Shown: in pieces, positions 7,820 through 17,007 of the stretch | Layout: each line of letters opens with the position of its first letter | Position numbering within the stretch: the first letter of the stretch is position 1 | Notes under the pieces: generated by a model | Told to the model about the DNA's origin: nothing | The model's database searches: none | What the model saw: only the letters and a program-made list of their open reading frames with translations | Translations under genes and position numbers: made by a program | Assembly: GCA_003283875.1 (NCBI GenBank) | Contig: QBXD01000005.1 | Coordinates: 1-51,933 of the forward strand | Source of the DNA: SAR116 cluster bacterium AG-321-A13 | GTDB taxonomy: Bacteria > Pseudomonadota > Alphaproteobacteria > Puniceispirillales > Marisalimonadaceae | DNA length: 51,933 bases | Reading direction: 5' to 3'

Positions 7820-8686
7820 ATGAAGATATCAACAAATTGTCCAGCTTGTAACAGCAAAGAAATAGAAAAAAAACCTGCTGTTTTGATGCCTTTCATAGCT
7901 GACCGCGCATTTGGCTGGAAACCATTAACTATTGAAAAAAGTATGGGATTAAGAACAATTGAAACTGGTAATGCATGTAGTGTTTGCAATTCATGTTTTT
8001 GTAAAGATTGCTCTTTCTTATTTTGTGATATTCGTTTTGATGAAGATGAAATTGCAAGATTATACAATGACTATAGAGGGACTGAGTATATAAGATTAAG
8101 AGAAAGCTATGAAAAGGGCTATTCAAATAGAAATGAATATTTAGAAAATCAAATTCACTACCTTCACAAAGTCGATGAATATATACTTTCTTTTGTAGAA
8201 GAACCAAAAAGAATGTTAGACTGGGGTGGAGATGAGGGAAAAAACACTCCGTTAACAAAGACTTCATCAATAATTGACATTTTTGAAGTGTCAGACAAGG
8301 ATGAGTGTAAATTGAATCCACGTTTCAGTCTTGTGGGGCCTAAAGATGATCTAGTTGACAAATATGATTTGATTGTTGCCATGCACGTATTTGAACACGT
8401 AAGTTATCCATTAAAAGATTTGCTAAAGTTAGTTACCTTTACCAAAAAGGGAGGATATATTTACGTAGAAGTTCCTTTAGAAAACATTGTCCAATTTAGG
8501 GGGGAAAACGATGATATATTACAAAAAAAACACCATTGGCACGAGCATATAAATTTTTATAATTATAGATCTCTTCTTAGCATGGCAAAAAGATGCGGAT
8601 TGGAAGTTTTAGATGTTTCTTCATTAGATGCATCGGATTCATATAGGGATTTCAAAGTACAGAGATTTATTGCAAGAAAAATCTAA
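7820..8686 (+). CDS. SAM-dependent methyltransferase with N-terminal zinc-binding cysteines
   Basis: A 288-residue class I methyltransferase-like protein. The N-terminus is cysteine-rich (Cys7, Cys10, then Cys53, Cys56, Cys59, Cys61, Cys64, Cys69), as in zinc-binding methyltransferases of polysaccharide and secondary-metabolite clusters. MLDWGGDEGKN (132-142) stands at motif I, though it is WGGDEG rather than the usual GxGxG form, and YDLIVAMHVFEHV (182-194) is motif IV. HHWHEHINFY follows, as in other members. The likely job is methylation of a sugar precursor or glycan; the target is unknown. Its last 20 bases overlap the end of the convergent glycosyltransferase gene. Confidence 0.75.
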   Translation: MKISTNCPACNSKEIEKKPAVLMPFIADRAFGWKPLTIEKSMGLRTIETGNACSVCNSCFCKDCSFLFCDIRFDEDEIARLYNDYRGTEYIRLRESYEKGYSNRNEYLENQIHYLHKVDEYILSFVEEPKRMLDWGGDEGKNTPLTKTSSIIDIFEVSDKDECKLNPRFSLVGPKDDLVDKYDLIVAMHVFEHVSYPLKDLLKLVTFTKKGGYIYVEVPLENIVQFRGENDDILQKKHHWHEHINFYNYRSLLSMAKRCGLEVLDVSSLDASDSYRDFKVQRFIARKI

Positions 8687-9530
8687 GCGGATATTGGGTT
8701 AATGCTTTTTTTAGTAACTTTGAAAAATATGAAGGATGTTTAATTAACTCCAACATTACCCTAAAATAATAAAAAGTAGGTCTTTTAAAATTAAAGAGAC
8801 AAATTAAAGAATAAAGTTTTCCTTTTTGTGGGGATATTTTTCTTAAAAATTTAGCTAATTCTTGTCTTCCTTGTTCATGAGGTACTGAGTTGTGACCATC
8901 AGAAATATTATAATTTATGTAAGGCTTATTTGCTATGTAACTATTTTCACGTGTCATTAAATCTAGAATTCTTCCTACATCATTGTACTCTCCTTTACAT
9001 ATATATTTTTCTCGATATGACCAAGGTTTTGAATTATCTACAAATTGACCTGAAATTAAAGGACTATTTCTGTTGTGACTAACAAAATAAAGATCTAGTA
9101 GCTTATTAATTTTTTCTTCCTCGTTTTTGCAACTTAAAAGGTTAAATTTAGAATCATTTAATCGTAAACTACATATAAAATCTATATTTGGATTTTCTTG
9201 TACAAATTTTTTTACATTTAATATTTCTGGTGTAATTTGATCATCATCATGATGTATAAACATTGGTGTTTTTTGTTCTCTAAAAACCATTGCTATATTT
9301 TGATCTGCTGTTTTGACTGAGACATCAGATTTATAACCAATCTTTAATTTCGAACAATATTTTTCTATCTCAGTCCGGTTTCCAGAATCAAATACAATAA
9401 TCTTATCTGGTGAAGCAAATTCCAAAAGTTGATCTATCACATCGTATAATTGTTTTTTTCGTGAAAAAGTAGTTATACAATGAAAAATAGAATTTGAGTG
9501 TCTTTCTATATTACCTTGTTTCATATTCAT
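8667..9530 (-). CDS. GT2-like glycosyltransferase
   Basis: A 287-residue protein with a GT-A fold layout: an N-terminal strand with the FHCITTFSRKKQL turn, IIVFDSG at 44-50 for the nucleotide-binding Asp, and HHDDDQITPE (93-102) with Asp95-97 as a strong metal-binding DxD. The C-terminal third is basic and aromatic, without clear membrane helices. A second ATG two codons in (9524) is an equally possible start; no strong ribosome site distinguishes them. The stop overlaps the convergent methyltransferase gene by 20 bases. Sugar donor and acceptor are not predictable. Confidence 0.7.
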   Translation of the reverse strand: MNMKQGNIERHSNSIFHCITTFSRKKQLYDVIDQLLEFASPDKIIVFDSGNRTEIEKYCSKLKIGYKSDVSVKTADQNIAMVFREQKTPMFIHHDDDQITPEILNVKKFVQENPNIDFICSLRLNDSKFNLLSCKNEEEKINKLLDLYFVSHNRNSPLISGQFVDNSKPWSYREKYICKGEYNDVGRILDLMTRENSYIANKPYINYNISDGHNSVPHEQGRQELAKFLRKISPQKGKLYSLICLFNFKRPTFYYFRVMLELIKHPSYFSKLLKKALTQYPLRFFLQ

Positions 9531-9946
9531 TCATTACGTTATTTATAAGCAAAAAACAAGTAGTTTGAAATCTAATATTTAACAATATACGTTTGATAAA
9601 ACCATAATAAGTTTTCTCTAAAAGTAGAAAGAATGTGATCAATTAAAACTACGAATAATATATAAAATGTTAGAGCTTCTAAATAAGATTTTTTTAAAGA
9701 GTTAGGCTTGTCTAAACTTCATGCTTTCATTTACATAATGTTATTAATTATTTAAATACACTTGGAAAGAGTTAATATTGATATGTTTTTTCTTAAAAAA
9801 ATTAGTGTGCAAATATTCATTTTATTATCTTTTACTAGTCTATCTAGTTATTTTGAATTAATAAGTGTATAGATGTTTTTCTAGTAAGTCACAAAAAAAC
9901 ATTCTGATATTAATATTGATAATCTCGGCTAGGAGAGAAAGCGATT
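9531..9946. other. Divergent intergenic region of 416 bases
   Basis: This lies between the minus-strand glycosyltransferase and the plus-strand GT10 gene. Apart from one very short hydrophobic frame (9783-9872, listed separately), I see no gene, no tRNA-like element and no strong repeat. AGGAGAG at about 9930-9937 is the ribosome site of the GT10 gene. Confidence 0.5.
9783..9872 (+). CDS. Possible 29-residue hydrophobic peptide or gene remnant
   Basis: A short ATG-TAG frame encodes a peptide with two lysines near the N-terminus followed by a hydrophobic run (QIFILLSF), resembling a truncated signal peptide. The ribosome site is weak and a frame this short arises easily by chance in AT-rich DNA. 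It may be a relic of a former gene in this gap. I list it only because the gap is otherwise empty. Confidence 0.15.
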   Translation: MFFLKKISVQIFILLSFTSLSSYFELISV

Positions 9947-10990
9947 ATGAAAAATAATGTAAAGAAAATTTTATTCATAAATGCGGACTCATTTTACAAT
10001 AATCCTAATACTTTCTTCAATCTCGATTCATCTTCAGATAATGTAGTTTTTGCACACTATCTTTTGAAGCAAAATCTCGATAGACATAATATTAAATATT
10101 CTTTTTTTGAAAAAGAGAAGGTTGATTTAACAGAATTTAATTTAATAATTTTTAATGAACTTCCTATAAAAGGTTCCAAAGAAATGAAAGCCTTAAACGA
10201 TTCTTTAAATTTAAAAATTAAAAGAATTTTAATAGCTATGGAAAGTGAAGTGGTTAGAAGGGAATACGAAACACTCGAAAAATACTTTCCATACTTTGAT
10301 TTAGTTTATACGTGGAATGAAAGTTTTAAAAAATTCAAAAATTTTAGAAAATATAATTTTTCAATTTTTTTTGACCCTTCTTTTTTAACTGAAAAGAAAA
10401 GAAAATTAGTAAATTGTATAGCAGCGAATAAGTTAATTAATCATAGTAAAGCGCTTTATAAAACTAGATACAAACTAATACAAAAGTTTCAATCATCTAA
10501 ACTTGATTTTGACCTTTTTGGTCACCGATGGGGTAAGTTTGTTGTATCTTCTGGATTAATTGGATCTCCAATAAATAGATTATTAAGATTTCTACCAGAT
10601 TTCAAAAAATTAAAGAGTTGGCAAGGTTCAGTGAAAAATAAATCAAAAGTAATGGAATTTTATGATTTTAGCTTGGTAGTGGAAAATGCTAATCAGCTTG
10701 AAGGATATATTACTGAAAAAATTTTACATTCTCTTAACTCTGGAACTATACCAATCTACCTAGGAGAAGAAAATATTTTTAAGTTTATCCCGAAAGACTT
10801 TGTAATCAGCATAAAAGACTATCACTCATTTAAAGATTTAGAGAAAAAAATTTCTTCCTTTACATATGAGGAAAAAGTAAAAATTAGAAAAAAAATAAAA
10901 AAATTTATTATGAATAATGGATTGCAGGAGTTTTCTGCAATGTCACAATCTGAAAAATTGTTTAGAGGTATAAAGGAATTAATTTATTAA
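9947..10990 (+). CDS. GT10 alpha-1,3-fucosyltransferase-like glycosyltransferase
   Basis: A 347-residue protein with the C-terminal donor-binding region of glycosyltransferase family 10: YDFSLVVEN (239-247), GYITEKI (253-259) and GTIPIYLG (266-273) reproduce the family's FxLxxEN, GYxTEK and GTxPxYxG blocks. FGHRWG at 191-196 sits where bacterial and animal members have their FGxC/FGxx segment. The N-terminal half is divergent, as usual. GT10 enzymes transfer fucose, or related sugars, from GDP-fucose. GDP-mannose supply is suggested by manC, but no gmd or fcl gene is visible, so donor identity is open. A good ribosome site (AGGAGAG) precedes the ATG. Confidence 0.8.
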   Translation: MKNNVKKILFINADSFYNNPNTFFNLDSSSDNVVFAHYLLKQNLDRHNIKYSFFEKEKVDLTEFNLIIFNELPIKGSKEMKALNDSLNLKIKRILIAMESEVVRREYETLEKYFPYFDLVYTWNESFKKFKNFRKYNFSIFFDPSFLTEKKRKLVNCIAANKLINHSKALYKTRYKLIQKFQSSKLDFDLFGHRWGKFVVSSGLIGSPINRLLRFLPDFKKLKSWQGSVKNKSKVMEFYDFSLVVENANQLEGYITEKILHSLNSGTIPIYLGEENIFKFIPKDFVISIKDYHSFKDLEKKISSFTYEEKVKIRKKIKKFIMNNGLQEFSAMSQSEKLFRGIKELIY

Positions 10991-11034
10991 ACCTGCTACT
11001 GTTTTAACATTATATATATATTTTTAATGTATAA

Positions 11035-12024
11035 CTACTCTGTATAAAAAATCTCTCTATTTTCTTTGGGGGTAATAAATTCATTCTGCAATGTTTGATC
11101 TATAGCCTCGCTAAGTTTATATGAAGGGGAAAAACCTTGGAGTTTGTATTTAGCACTTTTAAACTCCGTAGAAGAGATGAATTTATTGACTCTTATTGAG
11201 CTCACAGGAAGATTTTTTCCACTAATTTTAGAAACTATATCTGCAGCATAACCAACCATAATTCCTAAAAAATAAGGTAAACGAAACCCTACACCTTTCT
11301 TATTTTTAAGTTTATATCGTACTTGTGAAACCAACTCTTTCATGGCTATATCAGGAGTATCTACATAATTATAGAGACCGTATTTTTGCTGACAATCAAT
11401 ACAAGCAACTAAAAAATCTATAAAATTTTTAACGTAAGCCATTGATTTTTTGTTATTCCCATTACCAACCATCAAAAATTTATTAGAAGCAATTTGATTG
11501 AACAAATTAAACACATTTCCTCGATTACCTTCTCCAAATATTACCGTAGGACGCACTATAATAAGTGAGTTATATTTATCCATCTGCCAAGCTCGAAGTC
11601 TTTCTTCTGCTTCAAACTTGGTACGTCCATATTCATTGAAGGGCTTAATATCACCACTTTCATCTGTTCCTGGTTTAGCAAAACCATAAACTGCGACTGA
11701 ACTAGTAAAGATTATTTTTTTTATTCCTTTTTCTTGACACACCTTTATTATGTTTTCAGTGCCATTGACATTAGTTTGCTGATATTCTGATTTGTTACGT
11801 AAATTATCGCTATGAACAGCTGCCAAATGAACAACAATATCGCCTGTGATTACCTTACTTAAAATTTCTAGATTTCGAATATCACCAATTTTACATTTTT
11901 GAGAAAATTGATTACTCATCTTTAAGTCGATTATTTCAAAATCACATTTTTTCAATGAAAGTTGACGACAGAGATTTGTTCCGACAAAACCAGACCCACC
12001 AATAACTGTGATTTTAGACACCAT
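11035..12024 (-). CDS. NAD-dependent epimerase/dehydratase (extended SDR)
   Basis: A 329-residue extended short-chain dehydrogenase. GGSGFVG (9-15) is the NAD(P)-binding loop, FTSSVAVYG (106-114) the Ser/Thr-bearing strand, and Tyr132 with Lys136 (YGRTK) the catalytic pair; VRPTVIFGEGNRG follows as the substrate-loop segment typical of nucleotide-sugar epimerases and reductases. It is last in the manC-rfbH-rfbF-rfbG series, 214 bases beyond rfbG on the same strand. That position suggests it makes the final CDP-sugar, as RfbJ or RfbS does for abequose or paratose. It could equally be a separate UDP-sugar 4-epimerase, because sequence alone does not tell the substrate. Confidence 0.85.
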   Translation of the reverse strand: MVSKITVIGGSGFVGTNLCRQLSLKKCDFEIIDLKMSNQFSQKCKIGDIRNLEILSKVITGDIVVHLAAVHSDNLRNKSEYQQTNVNGTENIIKVCQEKGIKKIIFTSSVAVYGFAKPGTDESGDIKPFNEYGRTKFEAEERLRAWQMDKYNSLIIVRPTVIFGEGNRGNVFNLFNQIASNKFLMVGNGNNKKSMAYVKNFIDFLVACIDCQQKYGLYNYVDTPDIAMKELVSQVRYKLKNKKGVGFRLPYFLGIMVGYAADIVSKISGKNLPVSSIRVNKFISSTEFKSAKYKLQGFSPSYKLSEAIDQTLQNEFITPKENREIFYTE

Positions 12025-12238
12025 TTTTAATCTTACTATAAATAATTTATCTAACCAAAAACTATAATTAATTAAACCCTATCTACTTATTCAAAAATAA
12101 GAAATTTAATAAAAATATATTCAATCCAATAACAGAAATATACATACTAGGAAACGAAAAATTTTTTATAACAAATCCGACACTTTTTCAAATTATCTAA
12201 AACTAATATTCAATCAAAAATTCAGAAAAATTAATAAT

Positions 12239-13291
12239 CTAAATAATCTTATTATATTCTTCGATTTGAGACAATGTGAATAATTTTATATTATCACGTG
12301 TATAATATTCGTGGTACCAATCAACAGTCTTTTTCAACGCCTCCACAACGGACCATTTTGGTTGCCAGTCAAGTAATGTCTTAGCCTTAGATATGTCTAA
12401 CTTTAGGGATTGTGCCTCATGATTACGCTGATTTGTATCAATAGTCCAAGATTTGCCTTTTCCCCAAAGTTTACATATTTTATTTGCTACCCATTCTACT
12501 TTCTTAACATCTGTATCGTTTGGTCCAAAATTCCAGCTTTCTGAGTACATTGTTGGATTATCATATAATTTTTCTGCAAGAGTCATGTAACCAGATAATG
12601 GTTCTAAAACGTGTTGCCACGGCCGTATTGAATTTGGGTTTCTAATCTTGATTTGATTGCCTTTATGTAAACCATTTATAAGATCTGGTACAAGACGATC
12701 AACAGCCCAGTCACCTCCACCAATAACATTCCCAGCTCGAGCAGTAGCTAAACCAATATTGGCTGAGTGATAAAAAGATTTTATGTATGAACTTGTTAAA
12801 AGCTCAGAACATCCTTTACTAGCACTATATGGATCATGCCCGCCCATACTTTCGTTTTCTCTGTAACCCCAACACCATTCTTTATTCTCATAACACTTAT
12901 CTGTCGTTACGTTTACAACTACACGTGTACTATGATTGTTACGAGCCGCTTCTAATAAATTAACTGATCCCATAACATTTGTTGAATAAGTCTCAATAGG
13001 ATTCAAATATGAATCTTGAACTAATGGTTGGGCTGCTAAATGAAAAATAATTTCTGGTTTAAAACAAGAGATTGATTCCTGCAATTTTTCAAAGTCGCGC
13101 ACATCTGAGTACTCACCCTTAAAAAATTTAGATCCTCCCAAACTCACAAAAAGATTTATATTATCTTTAGGTTCTAAAGCATAACCATATACGTCAGCAC
13201 CTTGGTCCATCAGCCAAAGACTTAACCAGCTTCCTTTAAAACCTGTGTGACCTGTAATAAATATACGTTTTTTATTCCAAAATCTGGTCAT
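12239..13291 (-). CDS. rfbG: CDP-glucose 4,6-dehydratase
   Basis: A 350-residue extended SDR that removes water from CDP-D-glucose to give CDP-4-keto-6-deoxyglucose. Diagnostic features are TGHTGFKGSW (13-22), VTTDKCYENKEW (128-139) carrying the dehydratase Thr-Asp-Lys, and Tyr155/Lys159 in YSASK. The later SIRPWQHVLEPLSGY block is typical of RfbG. Length matches the family. It lies 6 bases after the cytidylyltransferase gene, so the two consecutive steps are co-transcribed. The assignment is firm; the only uncertainty is which final dideoxysugar the pathway gives. Confidence 0.95.
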   Translation of the reverse strand: MTRFWNKKRIFITGHTGFKGSWLSLWLMDQGADVYGYALEPKDNINLFVSLGGSKFFKGEYSDVRDFEKLQESISCFKPEIIFHLAAQPLVQDSYLNPIETYSTNVMGSVNLLEAARNNHSTRVVVNVTTDKCYENKEWCWGYRENESMGGHDPYSASKGCSELLTSSYIKSFYHSANIGLATARAGNVIGGGDWAVDRLVPDLINGLHKGNQIKIRNPNSIRPWQHVLEPLSGYMTLAEKLYDNPTMYSESWNFGPNDTDVKKVEWVANKICKLWGKGKSWTIDTNQRNHEAQSLKLDISKAKTLLDWQPKWSVVEALKKTVDWYHEYYTRDNIKLFTLSQIEEYNKII

Positions 13292-13297
13292 AAGTTA

Positions 13298-14068
13298 CTA
13301 CCAAACTCTCCAAGGCGCTTTTTTATTAACCCACATGCTTTCTAATGAATTTTTATCACTCAACGTGTCCATAGGTTTCCAAAATCCTTTATGCTCAAAA
13401 GCCATTAATTCACCTATGTTTGCTAATTTTTCAAGAGGTTCCTTTTCCCAAGAAGTATTATCATTTTTTATATAATTTAAAACTTCTTTATTTAAAACAA
13501 AATATCCTGCATTTATAAGTGTACCATAACCTGGAGGTTTTTCTTTAAAACTTGTTACTATACCATTCCTTATCTCAAGTGAACCAAAACGACCTGGAGG
13601 TTGAGAAGTAGTTACTGTTGCTGCTTTACCATGTTTTTTATGGAAATTAATAACAGAAGTAATATTTAGATCCGTAAGGCCATCACCGTAGGTAAAGCAA
13701 AAAACCTCATCCTCATCAAGGTGTTGTTTAACTCGCAATAGACGTCCACCTGTCATGGTTGACTCACCTGTATCTATAAGTGTAATTTTCCACGGTTCAG
13801 CTCGTTCTCTATGTATCTTTACATCATTTTGTTTTAGATCAATCGTAACATCAGACATATGCAAAAAGTAATTAGAAAAATACTCTTTAATTACATAGCC
13901 TTTATATCCACAGCAAATAATAAATTCGTTGATACCATGATGGGAATAAATTTTCATTATATGCCAAAGAATCGGTCTACCACCAATATTAACCATTGGC
14001 TTTGGCTTTGAATTTGTCTCCTCACTTATCCTAGTACCAAGACCGCCAGCTAAAATAACAGCTTTCAT
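13298..14068 (-). CDS. rfbF: Glucose-1-phosphate cytidylyltransferase
   Basis: A 256-residue enzyme making CDP-glucose from glucose-1-phosphate and CTP, the entry step to CDP-3,6-dideoxyhexoses. LAGGLGTRISEET (6-18) with SKPKPMVNIGG is the RfbF form of the nucleotidyltransferase signature; FTYGDGLTDLN carries the metal Asp, and FWKPMDTLSDKN near the C-terminus is the characteristic end of RfbF. Length equals that of enterobacterial RfbF/DdhA. One base separates its start from the stop of the rfbH-like gene and 6 bases separate it from rfbG. Confidence 0.95.
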   Translation of the reverse strand: MKAVILAGGLGTRISEETNSKPKPMVNIGGRPILWHIMKIYSHHGINEFIICCGYKGYVIKEYFSNYFLHMSDVTIDLKQNDVKIHRERAEPWKITLIDTGESTMTGGRLLRVKQHLDEDEVFCFTYGDGLTDLNITSVINFHKKHGKAATVTTSQPPGRFGSLEIRNGIVTSFKEKPPGYGTLINAGYFVLNKEVLNYIKNDNTSWEKEPLEKLANIGELMAFEHKGFWKPMDTLSDKNSLESMWVNKKAPWRVW

Positions 14069-14069
14069 T

Positions 14070-15401
14070 TTATACTTTCCTATCGATTAAAATCTTTTTT
14101 ATAGTATCTACCATATAATCTAAATGATTTTCTGTTAAACCTGGCCAAACACCAATCCAAAAAGAACTTTCCATTATTTTGTCAGTATTTTTTAAAGTGC
14201 CAGAAATACGATAATTAGTGTCTTTGAATGCTGGTTGTTTAGTTAGGTTACCTGCAAAAAGTAGACGTGAGCCTACTTTTCTTTTTTCTAGTTCTTCTGT
14301 TAATTCTCTACGAGTAATATTAAGCCCATCACGCAAAATCAATAAGTACCCAAACCAAGAAGGTTTTGATCCTGGTGTTGCTTCTGGAAGTATGAAATAT
14401 TTATCTAATCCTTCTCTAATTAGTCTGTTTGTTAAACCAGAAAAATTTGATCTTCGCTTGGCGATAAAAGTATCTAATTTATCAAGTTGACTCAGACCAA
14501 CTGCCGCCTGCATGTCAGATACCTTTAAATTATACCCAATATGACTGTAAGTATATTTATGATCATATCCATAAGGCAAATCCCCTAGTTGCCATTTAAA
14601 TCTCTTTCCACAGGTGTTATCCTTACCAGGTTCACAAAAGCAGTCCCGTCCCCAATCTCTATAACTTTCACATATTCGTGCAAACTTTAATCTGTCTGTT
14701 AAAACAGCACCACCCTCACCCATTGTTATATGATGAGCAGGATAGAAACTCAAAGTAGCAAGATCACCAAAAGTACCCACAGCTTTATCATAACCATCTT
14801 CCATTTCAACTGTCGCACCAAATGCGTCACAACAATCTTCAATTAGATATAAATTGTTATCTTCACAGATCTTTTTTATAGACCGTACATCAAAAGGATT
14901 TCCTAGGCTATGAGCAATCATTATTGCTTTCGTTTTGTTTGTTATTGCATTTTTTACAGCTTGAACATTAACATTATGTGTTGAAATATTAACATCCACA
15001 AAAACAGGGATGCAACCATTCTGTATTATTGGTGCTACTGTTGTCGGGAAACCTGCAGCAACAGTAATTACTTCATCACCTGGTTTAATTCGTCCTTCTT
15101 TTAACTTCTGCGATGTAAGTGTTGAAAAAGCTAGGAGATTTGCAGCAGATCCAGACACTGTAAGCTTAGCTAATTTTTTTCCAAACTTTTTTGCTAGGTT
15201 TGTCTCAAATTGTGAAGCAAAACGACCAGCTGTTAGCCACATATCTAAAGAAGCATCTATCAGGTAACCGCAATCATCAGCATCAAGAACTTTTCCGGAA
15301 GGCGGAATATATGTTTCGCCAGGTACGAATTCTTGCTTCCCAAATTTATCATTAAAGTAGTTTTTACTAGCCTCAATAATTTCTTTTTTTGATGTCATCA
15401 T
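14070..15401 (-). CDS. rfbH: CDP-6-deoxy-L-threo-D-glycero-4-hexulose-3-dehydrase (RfbH/E1 type)
   Basis: A 443-residue member of the aspartate-aminotransferase fold that uses PMP and a [2Fe-2S] cluster to remove the C-3 hydroxyl of CDP-4-keto-6-deoxyglucose. SFYPAHHITMGEGGAV (218-233) has His where aminotransferases have the PLP-binding Lys, the hallmark of this dehydrase. Cys254, Cys256 and Cys264 (C-x-C-x7-C in DWGRDCFCEPGKDNTCGKRF) are cluster ligands, with Cys190 or Cys191 as the likely fourth. The partner reductase E3 (RfbI/AscD/DdhD, a ferredoxin-type flavoprotein) is not in this window. The first two codons are both ATG; either may start. The gene sits 7 bases after manC. Confidence 0.93.
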   Translation of the reverse strand: MMTSKKEIIEASKNYFNDKFGKQEFVPGETYIPPSGKVLDADDCGYLIDASLDMWLTAGRFASQFETNLAKKFGKKLAKLTVSGSAANLLAFSTLTSQKLKEGRIKPGDEVITVAAGFPTTVAPIIQNGCIPVFVDVNISTHNVNVQAVKNAITNKTKAIMIAHSLGNPFDVRSIKKICEDNNLYLIEDCCDAFGATVEMEDGYDKAVGTFGDLATLSFYPAHHITMGEGGAVLTDRLKFARICESYRDWGRDCFCEPGKDNTCGKRFKWQLGDLPYGYDHKYTYSHIGYNLKVSDMQAAVGLSQLDKLDTFIAKRRSNFSGLTNRLIREGLDKYFILPEATPGSKPSWFGYLLILRDGLNITRRELTEELEKRKVGSRLLFAGNLTKQPAFKDTNYRISGTLKNTDKIMESSFWIGVWPGLTENHLDYMVDTIKKILIDRKV

Positions 15402-15408
15402 CGTAAAC

Positions 15409-16842
15409 TCACTTTCGATTATAAATATCCTCGTATCTAGTTATATCATCTTCTTTCAAGTATGATCCTATCTGAACCTCAATCAAATCCATCAAATGTG
15501 TTCCTGGATTTTCCATCCGATGTATCACGTTTTTGGGAACAAAAACTGACTCACCTTCATTTATTAACTTTACTTCATCGCCAATTGTCACTTTTGCAAT
15601 ACCCTTAACTACAATCCAATGTTCTGAGCGGTACTTGTGACTTTGCAAGCTTAATGCACCTCCAGGATTAACACAAATACGTTTTACCTGATAACCATTG
15701 CCAAGCACCAGACTTTCAAACCAACCCCAGGGTCTATGATCTTTTTGAAAAATTTCTGCTTGAGGAATATTTTTTTTCTTCAAATATTCAACAACATCTT
15801 TTATATCTTGCGTCCTATTTTTGTTTGCAACCAGGACTGCATCTGGCATTGCAATCGCAATGATGTTGTTTAGACCTAGACCCACAATTTGAATAGTTGA
15901 TTTTTCTGAACGAAGCAACGTTTCAGTACAATCAATTGAGTGAGCTGTTTCTGACGTCACATTACCATATGAGTCCTTTTGACCCTTTAACCAAACTTCA
16001 CTCCAATTACCTAAATCTGACCATTTGAATGAATATTTAATAACAGCCAAATTTTTAATTCTTTCCATAATGGCAATATCTATACTGATATTTTTTATCT
16101 TTTGCCATAATCCTGGATTGAGAAGATAGAAGCCAAGATCTAATTTAGCAACTCTCAAAGCTTCTTCAGTTAACTTTAAAATCTCATTCTCCAGTTTTTC
16201 AAATGCTGTAATCATATCTACAGCCTTAAACAAAAATATGCCAGCATTCCAAAGATAATTCCCTGCTTGAAACATTTTTTCTGCATTTAAATATTCTGGT
16301 TTTTCAATAAAACATTCTACTGAAGCGACGCCTAAGTGATCTAAATTTTCGCTTGCAACCTCTATATAACCGTAACCAGTTTCAGGATTAGTAGGAGAAA
16401 TTCCAAAGACTACCATTTTACCAGCTTGGACCTGTTCAATACCGGCTTTTATTGCCTTATGAAATTCTTCAGTGTCAGGGATATCATGATCAGACGGTGC
16501 AACTAATAATATAGCATCTGGATTATTATTTTTTGCGAAAATAGATGCAGCAAGAATTGCTGGAGCAGTGTTTTTCCCCTCTGGTTCTAAAATTATATGC
16601 TTAGGAACAATTCCAATTGCTTGTAATTGTTCCGTAACAATAAAACGAAAATCTGAGTGAGTAATTGTAATATGTTTCTCAAATTGTATATCTGTAGAAG
16701 AGGTTAATCTAATAGCAGACTTCTGGAACAAAGACTGTTCTTCAAGCAAACTTGAAAACTGCTTAGGATAGGATTTCCGCGACAAAGGCCATAAACGTTT
16801 TCCGGAACCGCCAGCTAACATAACTGGAACAATTTTTTTCAT
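15409..16842 (-). CDS. manC: Mannose-1-phosphate guanylyltransferase / mannose-6-phosphate isomerase
   Basis: A 477-residue bifunctional enzyme of GDP-mannose synthesis. The N-terminal nucleotidyltransferase starts with LAGGSGKRLWPLSRKSYPKQF (9-29), and FIEKPEYLNAEKM is its second active-site block. The C-terminal cupin, from about residue 365, begins with RPWGWFESL and contains the QSHKYRSEHWIVV metal-ligand segment typical of type II phosphomannose isomerases. Length matches ManC/AlgA. It leads the run manC, rfbH, rfbF, rfbG on the minus strand, and GDP-mannose may also feed the GT10 enzyme after conversion to GDP-fucose elsewhere. Confidence 0.95.
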   Translation of the reverse strand: MKKIVPVMLAGGSGKRLWPLSRKSYPKQFSSLLEEQSLFQKSAIRLTSSTDIQFEKHITITHSDFRFIVTEQLQAIGIVPKHIILEPEGKNTAPAILAASIFAKNNNPDAILLVAPSDHDIPDTEEFHKAIKAGIEQVQAGKMVVFGISPTNPETGYGYIEVASENLDHLGVASVECFIEKPEYLNAEKMFQAGNYLWNAGIFLFKAVDMITAFEKLENEILKLTEEALRVAKLDLGFYLLNPGLWQKIKNISIDIAIMERIKNLAVIKYSFKWSDLGNWSEVWLKGQKDSYGNVTSETAHSIDCTETLLRSEKSTIQIVGLGLNNIIAIAMPDAVLVANKNRTQDIKDVVEYLKKKNIPQAEIFQKDHRPWGWFESLVLGNGYQVKRICVNPGGALSLQSHKYRSEHWIVVKGIAKVTIGDEVKLINEGESVFVPKNVIHRMENPGTHLMDLIEVQIGSYLKEDDITRYEDIYNRK

Positions 16843-17007
16843 TTTAATTTTCTCGTCATTTTATTAGACATAGTTATGAAATTTAACAACATTTTAGCTT
16901 ATAGCATATTAAGGAAAATATTTTCTTAAATTCTTATTTTAAAGATTCTAAAAACCTTAGAAATAACAATAACTTAATAATAATATAAATTTAATTACAT
17001 TTTTCCT

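Noticed and set aside
7929-8321. Minus-strand open frame of 130 codons across the methyltransferase
   Set aside because: It overlaps a gene with clear methyltransferase motifs; its composition (Tyr, Leu, Phe, His rich) is that of a shadow frame.
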